64,000 bases of DNA from a virus: positions 62,001-126,000 of IMG/VR virus record IMGVR_UViG_3300044451_000175; one strand, 5' to 3'. Below the pieces are notes generated by a model. The model saw only the letters and a program-made list of their open reading frames with translations, ran no database searches and was not told the origin of the DNA. Each line of letters begins with the position of its first letter. Positions within the stretch are counted from its first letter, which is position 1. A program made the position numbers and the translations under genes. Shown one piece after another: positions 7,367 to 15,384 of this stretch.

Positions 7367-7786
7367 ATGAAGAAATGCACTATTTGTCGGCAAGATAAGG
7401 CTCTTGCCGACTTCAACAAAAAGCCAAGTACAAAAGACGGATACCAGACAAAGTGTCGCAAGTGCAGTAAGCGTCTTGCAAAGGCGCGGTACTACGACAA
7501 TCGCGACACTGAAATGAAAAGAATCAAGGACCGTCAAGAAGATCTTGCTAATCGGTTTTATGAATTCAAGCGAACTTTGCGGTGCGAGTTTTGTCCTGAG
7601 ACAACAGCTTGCTGTTTGGACTTCCATCACCGCGACCCGAACTCGAAGGAATTCAACATCGCATTCGCTTGTCGCCAGGGTTACTCTTGGGACAAGCTCA
7701 TGGAGGAAGTGAATAAGTGTGTGGTGGCCTGTGCGAACTGTCACAGGAAGATACATCACGGTTTGATTGATTGCCCGCTCGTATAA
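7367..7786 (+). CDS. HNH endonuclease, tRNA-associated family
   Basis: 139 aa, first of eight members of one family in this window. Order of parts: CTICRQDKALADF zinc pair, KDGYQTKCRKC second pair, a basic helix, CEFCPETTACCLDFHHRD (the H of the HNH), and KCVVACANCHRKIHH. Related to phage homing endonucleases. The stop codon lies inside the next tRNA gene (7772). No ribosome site; TAAGAT lies five bases before the ATG, so probably leaderless. Confidence 0.85.
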   Translation: MKKCTICRQDKALADFNKKPSTKDGYQTKCRKCSKRLAKARYYDNRDTEMKRIKDRQEDLANRFYEFKRTLRCEFCPETTACCLDFHHRDPNSKEFNIAFACRQGYSWDKLMEEVNKCVVACANCHRKIHHGLIDCPLV

Positions 7787-7842
7787 CGGTAGTACAACTG
7801 ACTCTGACTCAGTTAGTGAAGGTTCGACTCCTTCGTGGGCAT
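7772..7842 (+). tRNA. tRNA-Gln(CTG), overlapped by HNH stop
   Basis: TGCCCGC pairs with GTGGGCA; anticodon arm ACTGA-CTCTGAC-TCAGT. The last 15 bases of the HNH gene lie in its 5' part. Confidence 0.9.
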
Positions 7843-7847
7843 CTGAC

Positions 7848-7918
7848 TGAGGAATCATCTAATGGTAGGATGCAAGGCTTTGACCCTTGTCGTGGCGGTT
7901 CGAGTCCGTCTTCCTCAA
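7848..7918 (+). tRNA. tRNA-Gln(TTG), second
   Basis: TGAGGAA pairs with TTCCTCA; anticodon arm CAAGG-CTTTGAC-CCTTG. Confidence 0.92.
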
Positions 7919-7920
7919 CT

Positions 7921-7978
7921 TCCGACATGTTAGGAGAGAACACGCCAAGTGCGGCAGGTTCGAGGTCTGCTGTCGGAT
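7921..7978 (+). tRNA. Shortened tRNA-like sequence
   Basis: TCCGACA pairs with TGTCGGA and a T-arm (GCAGG-TTCGAGG-TCTGC) is present, but only about 26 bases lie between, too few for both D and anticodon arms. A GCCAA piece resembles the Gly(GCC) loop. Either a decayed tRNA-Gly or a minimal tRNA-like RNA. Confidence 0.45.
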
Positions 7979-7980
7979 AC

Positions 7981-8051
7981 GCGGGATTCGTTTAGTGGCA
8001 AGATCCAACTTTCCCAAAGTTGAGTCGCCGGTTCGATTCCGGCATCCCGTA
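7981..8051 (+). tRNA. tRNA-Gly(CCC)
   Basis: GCGGGAT pairs with ATCCCGT; anticodon arm CAACT-TTCCCAA-AGTTG. Confidence 0.93.
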
Positions 8052-8055
8052 CTGT

Positions 8056-8128
8056 GGGCCATTGGCATGTCTGGCGATTGCAGCGGACTGTTAACCCGCC
8101 GAGGTTGGTTCGATTCCAACATGGCCCT
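8056..8128 (+). tRNA. tRNA-Asn(GTT)
   Basis: GGGCCAT pairs with ATGGCCC; anticodon arm GCGGA-CTGTTAA-CCCGC with one A-C mismatch at the loop end. Confidence 0.9.
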
Positions 8129-8148
8129 CTCGCTCCAAGAAAGGCAAC

Positions 8149-8403
8149 ATGAGCAAGACAACGTATTACCGGCAGTGCCGACTTCAACGCGGCAATTGCC
8201 ACCAAGTGAGTTGGATTCCCGAACCGTACTGCGTCAAGGACAAAGTCCTGAAGCTCAAGAACAGTGACGGTGTTTGGGAGAACGGATGGGTGGTGAAGGG
8301 AGCCGGAACCAACCGGATCACCGACGTGCCGCACGCCGAAGGTTTGATTCGCGCACACCGGAAAGCTACTGGTGATTCGCTGCCGAAAGGTCCGAACAAT
8401 TGA
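8149..8403 (+). CDS. Small basic protein, unknown
   Basis: 84 aa, basic. Starts MSKTTYYRQCRLQRG with an AAGG ribosome site six bases upstream. The middle (VLKLKNSDGVWENGWVVKGAG) looks like a beta hairpin of an OB or SH3-like fold, but no family is recognised. Sits between tRNA-Asn and tRNA-Gly. Confidence 0.7.
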   Translation: MSKTTYYRQCRLQRGNCHQVSWIPEPYCVKDKVLKLKNSDGVWENGWVVKGAGTNRITDVPHAEGLIRAHRKATGDSLPKGPNN

Positions 8404-8405
8404 AA

Positions 8406-8466
8406 CAGGGGCAGGGTTTAGCCACCCTGATCGGTCGGGAGTAGCTACCCCGCCCGTGGCCCCTAC
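8406..8466 (+). other. Three-way-junction-like sequence between gene and tRNA
   Basis: AGGGGC/GCCCCT closes a stem enclosing CAGGGT-ttagcc-ACCCTG and a GGG/CCC hairpin. It could be a processing or termination structure; a related GC-rich pair of hairpins follows EF-Tu at 9858-9900. Confidence 0.35.
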
Positions 8467-8468
8467 AC

Positions 8469-8539
8469 GCGGGATTCGTTAAGTGGTAAGACGCATGCTT
8501 GCCAAGCATGAGACGCCGGTTCGATTCCGGCATCCCGCA
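8469..8539 (+). tRNA. tRNA-Gly(GCC)
   Basis: GCGGGAT pairs with ATCCCGC; anticodon arm CATGC-TTGCCAA-GCATG. Confidence 0.93.
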
Positions 8540-8666
8540 CTCCGATTTTGAAGGCTCTGGTTCCCCTTGTGGGTGGTAAAAAGATCGCGCATAATCATCA
8601 CGTTGCTGCGATTGGGCTGTAGAAATCGAAACCCCCAATGTCTGCGTAGCAGACAGGGAGTAAGTG

Positions 8667-9842
<1,176 letters not shown>

Positions 9843-9905
9843 AGATCTAGTAGTTAAACAGGGGGAGAACTGGCCCCCACCCCGTCGCGAGACGGGGCTA
9901 CTGAT

Positions 9906-9976
9906 GGCCCTATAGTCTAGTGGCAGGACGTAACCCTCTCAAGGTTAAGATTGGAGTTCGATTCTCCATAGGGTCA
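9906..9976 (+). tRNA. tRNA-Glu(CTC), second
   Basis: GGCCCTA pairs with TAGGGTC; anticodon arm TAACC-CTCTCAA-GGTTA; canonical TTCGATT T-loop, unlike the Glu tRNAs at 6159 and 6297. Confidence 0.92.
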
Positions 9977-9987
9977 CAGGCTCGACT

Positions 9988-10020
9988 ACGTCCGACGCTC
10001 AGTTTTTCGGACGTTATAAT
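9988..10020 (+). promoter_or_regulatory. Hairpin plus leaderless promoter of HNH gene
   Basis: ACGTCCGA (9988-9995) pairs with TCGGACGT (10007-10014), overlapping TATAAT at 10015-10020, five bases before the ATG. Confidence 0.65.
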
Positions 10021-10025
10021 TTGTC

Positions 10026-10451
10026 ATGGAGAAGACATGTTACAAGTGTAAACAATTGAAGCTTGCGGACGAGTTCTCGAAAGATACTCGGAGTAAAGAT
10101 GGGTTGTGTGCGGCTTGTAGAGCTTGCCGAAGCGAGCTTAAAAAGCAGTATTACAACCGCGAACATGATGGCTTGAGGATCAAGCAGCTTGAGAAGCGTC
10201 GGAAGCTTCAGGATTGGGTTAGCACATTCAAGAAAGAGTGTAGTGTTTGCGGAGAGGATCATCCGGCTTGTTTGGATTTTCATCATGATGGCGAGAAGGA
10301 AGCAGGTATTGCCAACATGATCAATCGCAACAATATGACCGACGAAATGAGATCGAAGGTTTTGGCTGAGATCGCCAAATGCAAAGTCTTGTGTTCAAAC
10401 TGTCACAGGAAGTTGCACTGGAAAGAAAGAAGAGAAGGCCCATTCGTCTAG
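10026..10451 (+). CDS. HNH endonuclease, tRNA-associated family
   Basis: 141 aa, same family as 7367. CYKCKQLKLADEF, KDGLCAACRAC, CSVCGEDHPACLDFHHDG and KCKVLCSNCHRKLH are all kept, so the nuclease is probably active. Leaderless by layout (TATAAT five bases upstream). Its stop codon TAG is in the D-arm of the following tRNA-Glu. Confidence 0.85.
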   Translation: MEKTCYKCKQLKLADEFSKDTRSKDGLCAACRACRSELKKQYYNREHDGLRIKQLEKRRKLQDWVSTFKKECSVCGEDHPACLDFHHDGEKEAGIANMINRNNMTDEMRSKVLAEIAKCKVLCSNCHRKLHWKERREGPFV

Positions 10452-10507
10452 TGGTAGGACATCAGATTTTCACTCTGACAACCGGAGTTCAATTCTCCGA
10501 TGGGTCA
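10437..10507 (+). tRNA. tRNA-Glu(TTC), overlapped by HNH stop
   Basis: GGCCCAT pairs with ATGGGTC; anticodon arm TCAGA-TTTTCAC-TCTGA. First 15 bases are also the end of the HNH gene. Confidence 0.92.
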
Positions 10508-10563
10508 CTCAAAAGAAAGAAACGAATCGGTATATACCCCACAGGCCGAACACAAGGGGTTTC

Positions 10564-11235
10564 ATGTTTAGTTTCAAAGAATGGTTTGACGAGTCTCTAA
10601 AGTGGGATTACCTCGCGAGCGAAGCCGAGTTGTATCCCGAAGGGTTCCGTGATTTTGCGAACCGGATGCTCGGCCGCAAAAAGAAGCCGATGGATTTGCC
10701 AGACGACGGCACGTTGCCGATGGCTGCGTCCGAAAAGAATCCGGCCGTCTATCCGGGGATGAACAATCCCAGAGACGCAATCGCAGCCACCAAAGACAAA
10801 CCGGCGGTTTACCCAGGCGTGAACAACCGAAGGGACGCGATTGCGGCGACCAAAGACAAGCCGGCCGTGTATCCGGGTGTGAACAACCCAAGAGATCCGA
10901 TTGCGGCTACGAAGAACAAGCCGGCCGTGTACCCAGGCGAGAACGACGAAAAGCTCCCGATGGGACACGAGTTGAATAGCGTTATGCACGTTTACAAGCA
11001 GGTGCAGGACGGTATCACACGGATCTGGAAGGATGACGCTGTGAGGGCGTTGTTCAAAAACGATCCGAGCGGAACGAATCAAAAGAAGGCCGACGACTTG
11101 GTGAAGTCTTGGAACGCCTTCAAAGATGTCATCAACCAACAGTCCAAGTTCCAACAAGGCAGAGGCAAACCACCAGAATTGCCGATGCCGGCTCGTCAAC
11201 GGGCGGCTAACCGCGACGATCACTGGAGGGGTTGA
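10564..11235 (+). CDS. Capsid-targeted protein with 20-residue tandem repeats
   Basis: 223 aa. N-terminus MFSFKEWFDES fits the capsid-targeting pattern. Residues 60-128 hold three and a half copies of a 20-residue repeat (KPAVYPGVNNPRDAIAATKD), encoded by 60-bp DNA repeats at 10741-10947. The remaining C-terminal part is helical, followed by a basic tail. AAGGGG lies upstream of the ATG. Function unknown; repeats of this size suggest a structural or binding role. Confidence 0.7.
   Translation: MFSFKEWFDESLKWDYLASEAELYPEGFRDFANRMLGRKKKPMDLPDDGTLPMAASEKNPAVYPGMNNPRDAIAATKDKPAVYPGVNNRRDAIAATKDKPAVYPGVNNPRDPIAATKNKPAVYPGENDEKLPMGHELNSVMHVYKQVQDGITRIWKDDAVRALFKNDPSGTNQKKADDLVKSWNAFKDVINQQSKFQQGRGKPPELPMPARQRAANRDDHWRG
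10741..10947 (+). repeat. 60-bp in-frame tandem repeat
   Basis: Units begin at 10741, 10801, 10861 and (partial) 10921, each opening with CCGGC(C/G)GT and a TAY-CC block. Third positions differ between units, so the repeat is not very recent and the protein sequence is maintained. Confidence 0.9.
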
Positions 11236-11326
11236 AAATCGCCGCCGCGTCGATTACGCGGCCAGTTAGAAGTCAAAAGCGACATCTGTAAAATGTCATT
11301 GCTCACTGACACGAAAGTGTCTTAAT

Positions 11327-11454
11327 GCCGGGTTAGCTCAGTGGCAGAGCGCGTAAAAGTTGACTCACCACATTTTGCCCGCAAGGGATGACTCGATGGG
11401 TTTACATTCCATTCCCAGGACGAGGTCGCGAAGTTCGATTCTTCGCTCCCGGCT
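11327..11454 (+). tRNA. tRNA-like gene interrupted in the anticodon arm (form A)
   Basis: GCCGGGT and TCCCGGC form the acceptor; D-arm GCTC-AGTGGCA-GAGC; T-arm GCGAAG-TTCGATT-CTTCGC. After the D-arm comes GCGCGT, then the recurring element, then CC-ATTCCCA-GGACG. If 11355-11408 is removed, CGTCC pairs with GGACG around a 7-base loop and the anticodon would be TCC (Gly), with an unusual C37. Product identity is therefore uncertain. Confidence 0.65.
11355..11408 (+). ncRNA. Recurring compact RNA element (insert form A)
   Basis: About 54 nt: AAAAGTTGA, TTTTGC, CCC-gcaa-GGG, GATGAC, TCGA, then TGGGTTTACATT. TTGA pairs with TCGA, the equivalent of the GTTG/CAGC-type helix in other copies. Confidence 0.75.
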
Positions 11455-11460
11455 TTATCT

Positions 11461-11539
11461 GTCGTAGGAACCTAAATTCGCGTGGTGCGGAGCGGGCCTG
11501 CAAAGCTTGTGGTAAGGGGTTCGATTCCTCCCTACGACT
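11461..11539 (+). tRNA. tRNA-Cys(GCA)
   Basis: GTCGTAG pairs with CTACGAC; anticodon loop CTGCAAA in a wobble-rich stem; enlarged D-arm region. Confidence 0.75.
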
Positions 11540-11618
11540 CTTGATTCCGAAACGATCTGCAAAGCAACAGTTACGACCGTTGTTTTAGGCAGCTACTCAT
11601 CGTCGGAAGTTCTCACAT

Positions 11619-11691
11619 GCCCCGTTTGCTACAATGGTGAAGCGCCTGTCTCTTAAACAGGTTACGGCCGGTTCGATCCCGGCACGGGGTA
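11619..11691 (+). tRNA. tRNA-Lys(CTT)
   Basis: GCCCCGT pairs with ACGGGGT; anticodon arm CCTGT-CTCTTAA-ACAGG. Confidence 0.93.
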
Positions 11692-11723
11692 CTGATTCAT
11701 GCTGTCTCTGATTTAGAAAGATT

Positions 11724-11806
11724 GACTTGCACGCAGTAGTGGCATCTGCCTCTCGCTCTTAACGAGACGCCGTAAGGCATTCAGGGTTCAAGTCCCTGGC
11801 GAGTCA
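11724..11806 (+). tRNA. Class II tRNA with CTT anticodon
   Basis: GACTTGC pairs with GCGAGTC (8 bp if the flanking T-A pair is counted). Anticodon arm TCTCG-CTCTTAA-CGAGA gives CTT, yet a long variable arm follows (GCC-gtaa-GGC). Long variable arms mark Ser, Leu, Tyr or Sec tRNAs, none of which reads AAG. Confidence 0.75.
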
Positions 11807-11990
11807 CTGGACCTGTGGTTACTGCGAGTTCAATCTCGCAAAGATGGCGGGGACAAAAGCAGTCGTGGAAACACGGGGCTTCCCTGCGGAGGATCAGGTT
11901 GCCGACTGAAAGACATTACAGCGAGTTCAATCTCGCCCGGATGTGAAAAACCAACTGCAAAGACCACATACGCAGTGAAAGTCGGCACAC
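11807..11990 (+). ncRNA. Candidate structured RNA in the tRNA array
   Basis: About 185 bases without an ORF. Two identical T-loop-like hairpins, GCGAG-TTCAAT-CTCGC, at about 11824 and 11931; CGTG-gaaa-CACG inside a GCAG/CTGC stem; and GCCGAC paired at distance with GTCGGC near the end. The same GCGAG hairpin occurs in the candidate RNA at 5259-5637. Confidence 0.4.
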
Positions 11991-11992
11991 AT

Positions 11993-12119
11993 TGTGGGGT
12001 AGCTCAGTGGTAGGGCGCGTAAAACTAGATTCGCGCCTTTTTGCCCTAACGGGATGTCCTTGCGGATTTACATTACATGTGAGGACGAGGATGTAAGGTT
12101 CGATTCCTTACCCCCACAG
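11993..12119 (+). tRNA. tRNA-like gene interrupted in the anticodon arm (form B)
   Basis: TGTGGGG pairs with CCCCACA; D-arm GCTC-AGTGGTA-GGGC; 6-bp T-stem. 5' junction GCGCGT as in forms A and C; the 3' side reads ACAT-GTG-AGGACG, so GTG (His) is the likely anticodon, but the rebuilt loop is one base short. Confidence 0.6.
12021..12074 (+). ncRNA. Recurring compact RNA element (insert form B)
   Basis: About 54 nt: AAAACTAGA, CTTTTTGC, CCC-taac-GGG, GATG, then GCGGATTTACATT. The exact 3' boundary is uncertain by a few bases. Confidence 0.7.
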
Positions 12120-12130
12120 CTAGTTGACGT

Positions 12131-12160
12131 TTGTGGCGAACCCACCGGGGTTCGCCACAA
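12131..12160 (+). terminator. Strong hairpin after interrupted tRNA
   Basis: 13-bp stem TTGTGGCGAACCC / GGGTTCGCCACAA with a short loop, followed by CCTTT. Likely terminator or processing signal. Confidence 0.65.
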
Positions 12161-12173
12161 CCTTTGATGAATA

Positions 12174-12382
12174 CGTTGAGTGGCGAAACGAAGAACGCAG
12201 AGGGACCACAGAGAACGGTCGCTCGGCACGCTAACTCGCAGTACAACTTGGAGGACCGTGTCAGCGGTATCCTCTCAAGCTCTGGAGTGTCCTTGCGACA
12301 CCCCCACTTCAGTGTGGGACCATCTACGAGGCTGACCCCTGACAGGGAAGTGCAATGTGAGGTTTGAGTCCTCACCTCGACG
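12174..12382 (+). other. tRNA-like ends enclosing a 130-nt folded insert
   Basis: CGTTGAG (12174) pairs with CTCGACG (12376-12382); a 6-bp T-arm GTGAGG-TTTGAGT-CCTCAC precedes the 3' end, and GCG...CGC resembles a D-arm. Between them lie hairpins GTGTC-cttgc-GACAC, CCAC-ttcagt-GTGG and CCC-ctgaca-GGG. No normal anticodon arm is seen. Could be a tRNA with a larger intron or a tRNA-like non-coding RNA. Confidence 0.4.
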
Positions 12383-12388
12383 TATAAC

Positions 12389-12461
12389 GGGCCATGAGTT
12401 CGGTTAGTAGAACATCCCCCTGTCACGGGGAAGGTTGCGGGTGCGACTCCCGTATGGCTCG
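12389..12461 (+). tRNA. tRNA-Asp(GTC)
   Basis: GGGCCAT pairs with ATGGCTC; anticodon arm TCCCC-CTGTCAC-GGGGA; G73. Confidence 0.93.
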
Positions 12462-12489
12462 CTTTTGTTTTTGTTGATATAATCGGGTC

Positions 12490-13116
12490 ATGCCATACAA
12501 AGACCCGCTTCGACAAAAAGAAGCCCAACGTCAACACTATCTCGCCAACAAGCAAAATTACATTTGCAGTCGGCGGAAAAATCGTGATGAACGAGATGTT
12601 TGGCTCGAAGAGTACAAGCGTGACAAGAAATGCGTCAGATGCGGCGAACCCGATTCGAGATGTTTCGATTTCCACCATCCCGACGCCTCGAAAAAGCTGT
12701 TTCAAATAACCGAAGCTGTTAAGCAAGGTTATGCTCTTGGCAGGATCAAGGCTGAGATTGCGAAGTGCGAGATTCTCTGCGCCAACTGTCACCGCCTTGA
12801 ACATTACCAAGAAAGAACGCCTGAAGATTACGCGAGGTCTTGGGTCGGCGAAAACGTTCTTTGGTTGCGTCAGCAGAAGTCCATGAGAGTCTGCATGAAA
12901 TGCCAGACCGAAGATTGGAGATTGCTAGACTTCCATCATCGTGACGGTGTCGAAAAGAAACAAACTCTTTCAAAGATGGCCGGAAGTGGCTGTTCGATTC
13001 AGGCTCTTTTGGAAGAGATCGCGAAGTGTGACGTGTACTGTGCCAACTGCCACAGGAAGCATCACAACAACAACAAATGGAAAGAAGCGTCTGTAAGAAA
13101 AGGCTCTATGGTGTAG
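12490..13116 (+). CDS. Double HNH endonuclease, tRNA-associated family
   Basis: 208 aa with two HNH units in tandem: CVRCGEPDSRCFDFHHPD...KCEILCANCHRLEH, then CMKCQTEDWRLLDFHHRD...KCDVYCANCHRKHH. The usual N-terminal double zinc module is missing, so this looks like an internal duplication of the catalytic half. TATAAT at 12478-12483 is six bases before the ATG. The stop TAG is inside the next tRNA-Asp. Confidence 0.85.
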   Translation: MPYKDPLRQKEAQRQHYLANKQNYICSRRKNRDERDVWLEEYKRDKKCVRCGEPDSRCFDFHHPDASKKLFQITEAVKQGYALGRIKAEIAKCEILCANCHRLEHYQERTPEDYARSWVGENVLWLRQQKSMRVCMKCQTEDWRLLDFHHRDGVEKKQTLSKMAGSGCSIQALLEEIAKCDVYCANCHRKHHNNNKWKEASVRKGSMV

Positions 13117-13174
13117 TGGTCTGCACGCTTGGTTGTCAACCAATAAGAGTGGGGTTCGATTCCCCCTAGAGCCG
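13102..13174 (+). tRNA. tRNA-Asp(GTC), overlapped by HNH stop
   Basis: GGCTCTA pairs with TAGAGCC; anticodon arm CTTGG-TTGTCAA-CCAAT; G73. Differs in body from the Asp tRNA at 12389. Confidence 0.92.
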
Positions 13175-13437
13175 CTCTGGTTTGTCGGTATCAGTCTGCT
13201 TCGGCAGTGTCACCGACTTGAACGTAGACGATGGTGCCTGTCAGGTTCGTCTAGCCGGTAACTGGGCTGCGTCGTGAAATAATCGACTATGGTCAAGGTG
13301 TGGTCCGACGAGGATAATCCACCCGTTCGCGAACGGGCAGACAAGTGAATCGGCTTTTCATGCGACGGTGTGAAGAACCGAGGAACAGCCATACTGATAT
13401 GGGGTTCGATTCCCCTGCGGTCCTCCTAAATACCCGC
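13175..13437 (+). other. Non-coding stretch with hairpins and a lone T-arm
   Basis: No credible ORF. Contains a stem GTCGGT...ACCGAC around TCTGC-ttcg-GCAGT (about 13187-13222), the palindrome CCCGTTCGCGAACGGG, and near the end a lone T-arm GGGG-TTCGATT-CCCC followed by TGCGGTCC. No matching 5' acceptor half was found nearby, so this may be a broken tRNA. Confidence 0.4.
13426..13437 (+). promoter_or_regulatory. CTAAATA late-type promoter
   Basis: CTAAATA at 13426-13432, exactly five bases before the ATG at 13438. One of seven such sites; resembles the T4 late promoter TATAAATA but leaves no room for a ribosome site. Confidence 0.7.
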
Positions 13438-14028
13438 ATGATGAATTTCATGCTGTGGATCGAAGGTGTAGAAAATCGCGGGCCTCAAGGCACACCCAAA
13501 AGGGGTCGCGGGCCGCGAGAAGACATTTACGAAGTGATGGAAGCCGGGATGCACCACGGCGTCATCGTCGGTCCCATGTGGGAATATGTCGCGAGACTCC
13601 ACGGCGGCGCGGCGATGAACCAACCGTCCGAAGCCGAGCGGGTGAAAAAACTCGCCGGCCAGATTTCCGGTTTCGGCGGATACTGGGAGCGGCCGATTGT
13701 TGACGAAGAAAACGTCGTCATGGAAGGCCAGCACCGGCTCGAAGCCGCAAGGCACTTGGGATACAAGAAGATCCCGATCATGCGAGTCATGGACCTCGGC
13801 CGCGTCTTCGGTTACGAACAAATGGCTGCGGCGGCAAAAGCCGTGAAGCCGATGGGTGGCGATGCCCTTCAGCAGATTGTCGGTCGCGCCCTCGACACCT
13901 TGTACGAAGAGAAGGGCAACGTCGAAGAGGCTTTGCAGTACACTGTCGGTCGCGGGTACGATGACGCCTTCCACGCCGCGATCAATGCGGCGAAAAGGGC
14001 AAAGCTGCCGAACTACATAAAAGCATGA
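13438..14028 (+). CDS. Capsid-targeted ParB/sulfiredoxin-like protein
   Basis: 196 aa. N-terminal NFMLWIE fits the capsid-targeting pattern. Residues about 83-125 hold RPIVDEENVVMEGQHRLEAARHLG, the core of ParB/Srx-like nuclease domains (the GxHR motif is GQHR here). The C-terminal part is helical. ATG at 13438 sits five bases after CTAAATA. It overlaps the next gene by ATGA, so the two are co-translated; ParB-like (DpdB-type) and TGT-like (DpdA-type) partners are known from 7-deazaguanine DNA modification systems. Confidence 0.65.
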   Translation: MMNFMLWIEGVENRGPQGTPKRGRGPREDIYEVMEAGMHHGVIVGPMWEYVARLHGGAAMNQPSEAERVKKLAGQISGFGGYWERPIVDEENVVMEGQHRLEAARHLGYKKIPIMRVMDLGRVFGYEQMAAAAKAVKPMGGDALQQIVGRALDTLYEEKGNVEEALQYTVGRGYDDAFHAAINAAKRAKLPNYIKA

Positions 14029-15377
14029 ACGGCTTTCAAAACTGGTTCGAGTCACAAACGGCAGACCTCGAAGACAAGATCTTCGCGGCCATCAGCGACG
14101 ACAAAGCTTCCGACTTTGACGCGATGCTCAAGGAATGGGTCAAAAGCACCAACCCGTCGATGTCCGGCGTGGTCCTGAAACGGGACCACTACGGCAAGAA
14201 TCGCGGCGAGGGCGTGACCTACTTCAGCGGCCAACTGACGCCCTCTTACCGAGAGGTGTCGGCTCACCGCAAGAGCGAGAGCGGGTTTTCTGGGATGGGC
14301 CTGATCGTCACGCCCCTGACCTACCGCTACCTCCGCTCGCACACGTTGGAGCATTTCGACGGCATCGGGATCGACAACGGGATGTTCACGGAAGCCGGAC
14401 AGAAGAATTTTTCGTGGACCAAGTACGAGAAGATGATCAAGGTGGCCCTCGCCCAAGAGAAGCGAGAGGTACTCGGCCAACTGCACTTCTTCACGGTGCC
14501 GGATCAGCCGTTCGACTGGGCGGCGACGATGAAGAAGTTCAAGGAACACGCTTCCGACGTGAAGCGACTTCGGAGTTGGGGAGCGCCGGTTGCCATCTGT
14601 ATTCAGAACGGGGCGGTCGTCGCCAACGTGCCGTGGGGCGAGATCGACGTGATCTTCATCGGCGGCAACGACGAGTACAAGACCGGGCCGGACGCACAGG
14701 CGATCACGGCCGAGGCCAAGAAGCTCGGCAAGGGCGTTCACATGGGACGTGTGAACAACCTGAAAAGAATGAACAAAGGGTCGGAATGGGGCGTGGATAC
14801 CGCTGACGGGACATACGTCATGCACGAGCTTGCGAAGGCTCTCCACGAGATTGAGACAAAGAACCCGATCCGGCCGCGAGAGGGGATCGTCCAGTACCAC
14901 GAAAGACTGAGGCGGTTGCTGCACGGTACGCACGCGGAAAAAGACTTGCACGTTCCGGGCAGCAAACACCTGACGGAGCCAGAGATCATCGACAATCTTG
15001 TTTCGCACATTCTGGACATCCAGACTAAGAACAACATGGGTGCGAGGTACAACGCGATTGCCGACATGGTCGCCCACATGAAGGGCAAGCCGTTGAGCCG
15101 GGACGCGGTTCGAGAGTCGGACAGATTCTTGCCGCAGGTTCCACACATCTCGCCCGACGACGATGTGGTACAATATGACGACGCGGGGAACGTGAAGCTC
15201 GGACGCGACGGCCGACCACTCAAGAACTACAAAGTCTTCAGTCAGTTGGCGGATCGCCCGGAGTACCGACCGATGCCGAAGGGCATCCCGTTCGACCCGA
15301 AAGACATGAGCGTGTACAACAAGTACATCAACAAATACATCATGAGGATGCGAGACGCGGGCGTACTGCCCCACTGA
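14025..15377 (+). CDS. Capsid-targeted TGT/DpdA-like enzyme
   Basis: 450 aa. N-terminus MNGFQNWFES is capsid-targeting-like. The core fits the tRNA-guanine transglycosylase superfamily: an early Asp-containing strand (IGIDNGMF), FFTVPDQPFDW, PVAICIQNG, DVIFIGGNDEYK, and GVHMGRVNNLKR...WGVDTADGTY, the pattern of DpdA-type enzymes that exchange guanine for a 7-deazaguanine in DNA. No zinc-site cysteines typical of bacterial Tgt were seen. No preQ0 synthesis genes lie in this window. An alternative is a tRNA-directed TGT. Confidence 0.65.
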   Translation: MNGFQNWFESQTADLEDKIFAAISDDKASDFDAMLKEWVKSTNPSMSGVVLKRDHYGKNRGEGVTYFSGQLTPSYREVSAHRKSESGFSGMGLIVTPLTYRYLRSHTLEHFDGIGIDNGMFTEAGQKNFSWTKYEKMIKVALAQEKREVLGQLHFFTVPDQPFDWAATMKKFKEHASDVKRLRSWGAPVAICIQNGAVVANVPWGEIDVIFIGGNDEYKTGPDAQAITAEAKKLGKGVHMGRVNNLKRMNKGSEWGVDTADGTYVMHELAKALHEIETKNPIRPREGIVQYHERLRRLLHGTHAEKDLHVPGSKHLTEPEIIDNLVSHILDIQTKNNMGARYNAIADMVAHMKGKPLSRDAVRESDRFLPQVPHISPDDDVVQYDDAGNVKLGRDGRPLKNYKVFSQLADRPEYRPMPKGIPFDPKDMSVYNKYINKYIMRMRDAGVLPH

Positions 15378-15384
15378 GGCCACC

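Noticed and set aside
12250-13430. A tRNA split across 1.2 kb, using GGAGGACCG at 12252 and CGGTCCTCC near 13418
   Set aside because: The 9-bp complementarity is real, but two complete tRNA-Asp genes and an HNH gene would lie inside and no D-arm follows the 5' piece; chance pairing is more likely.
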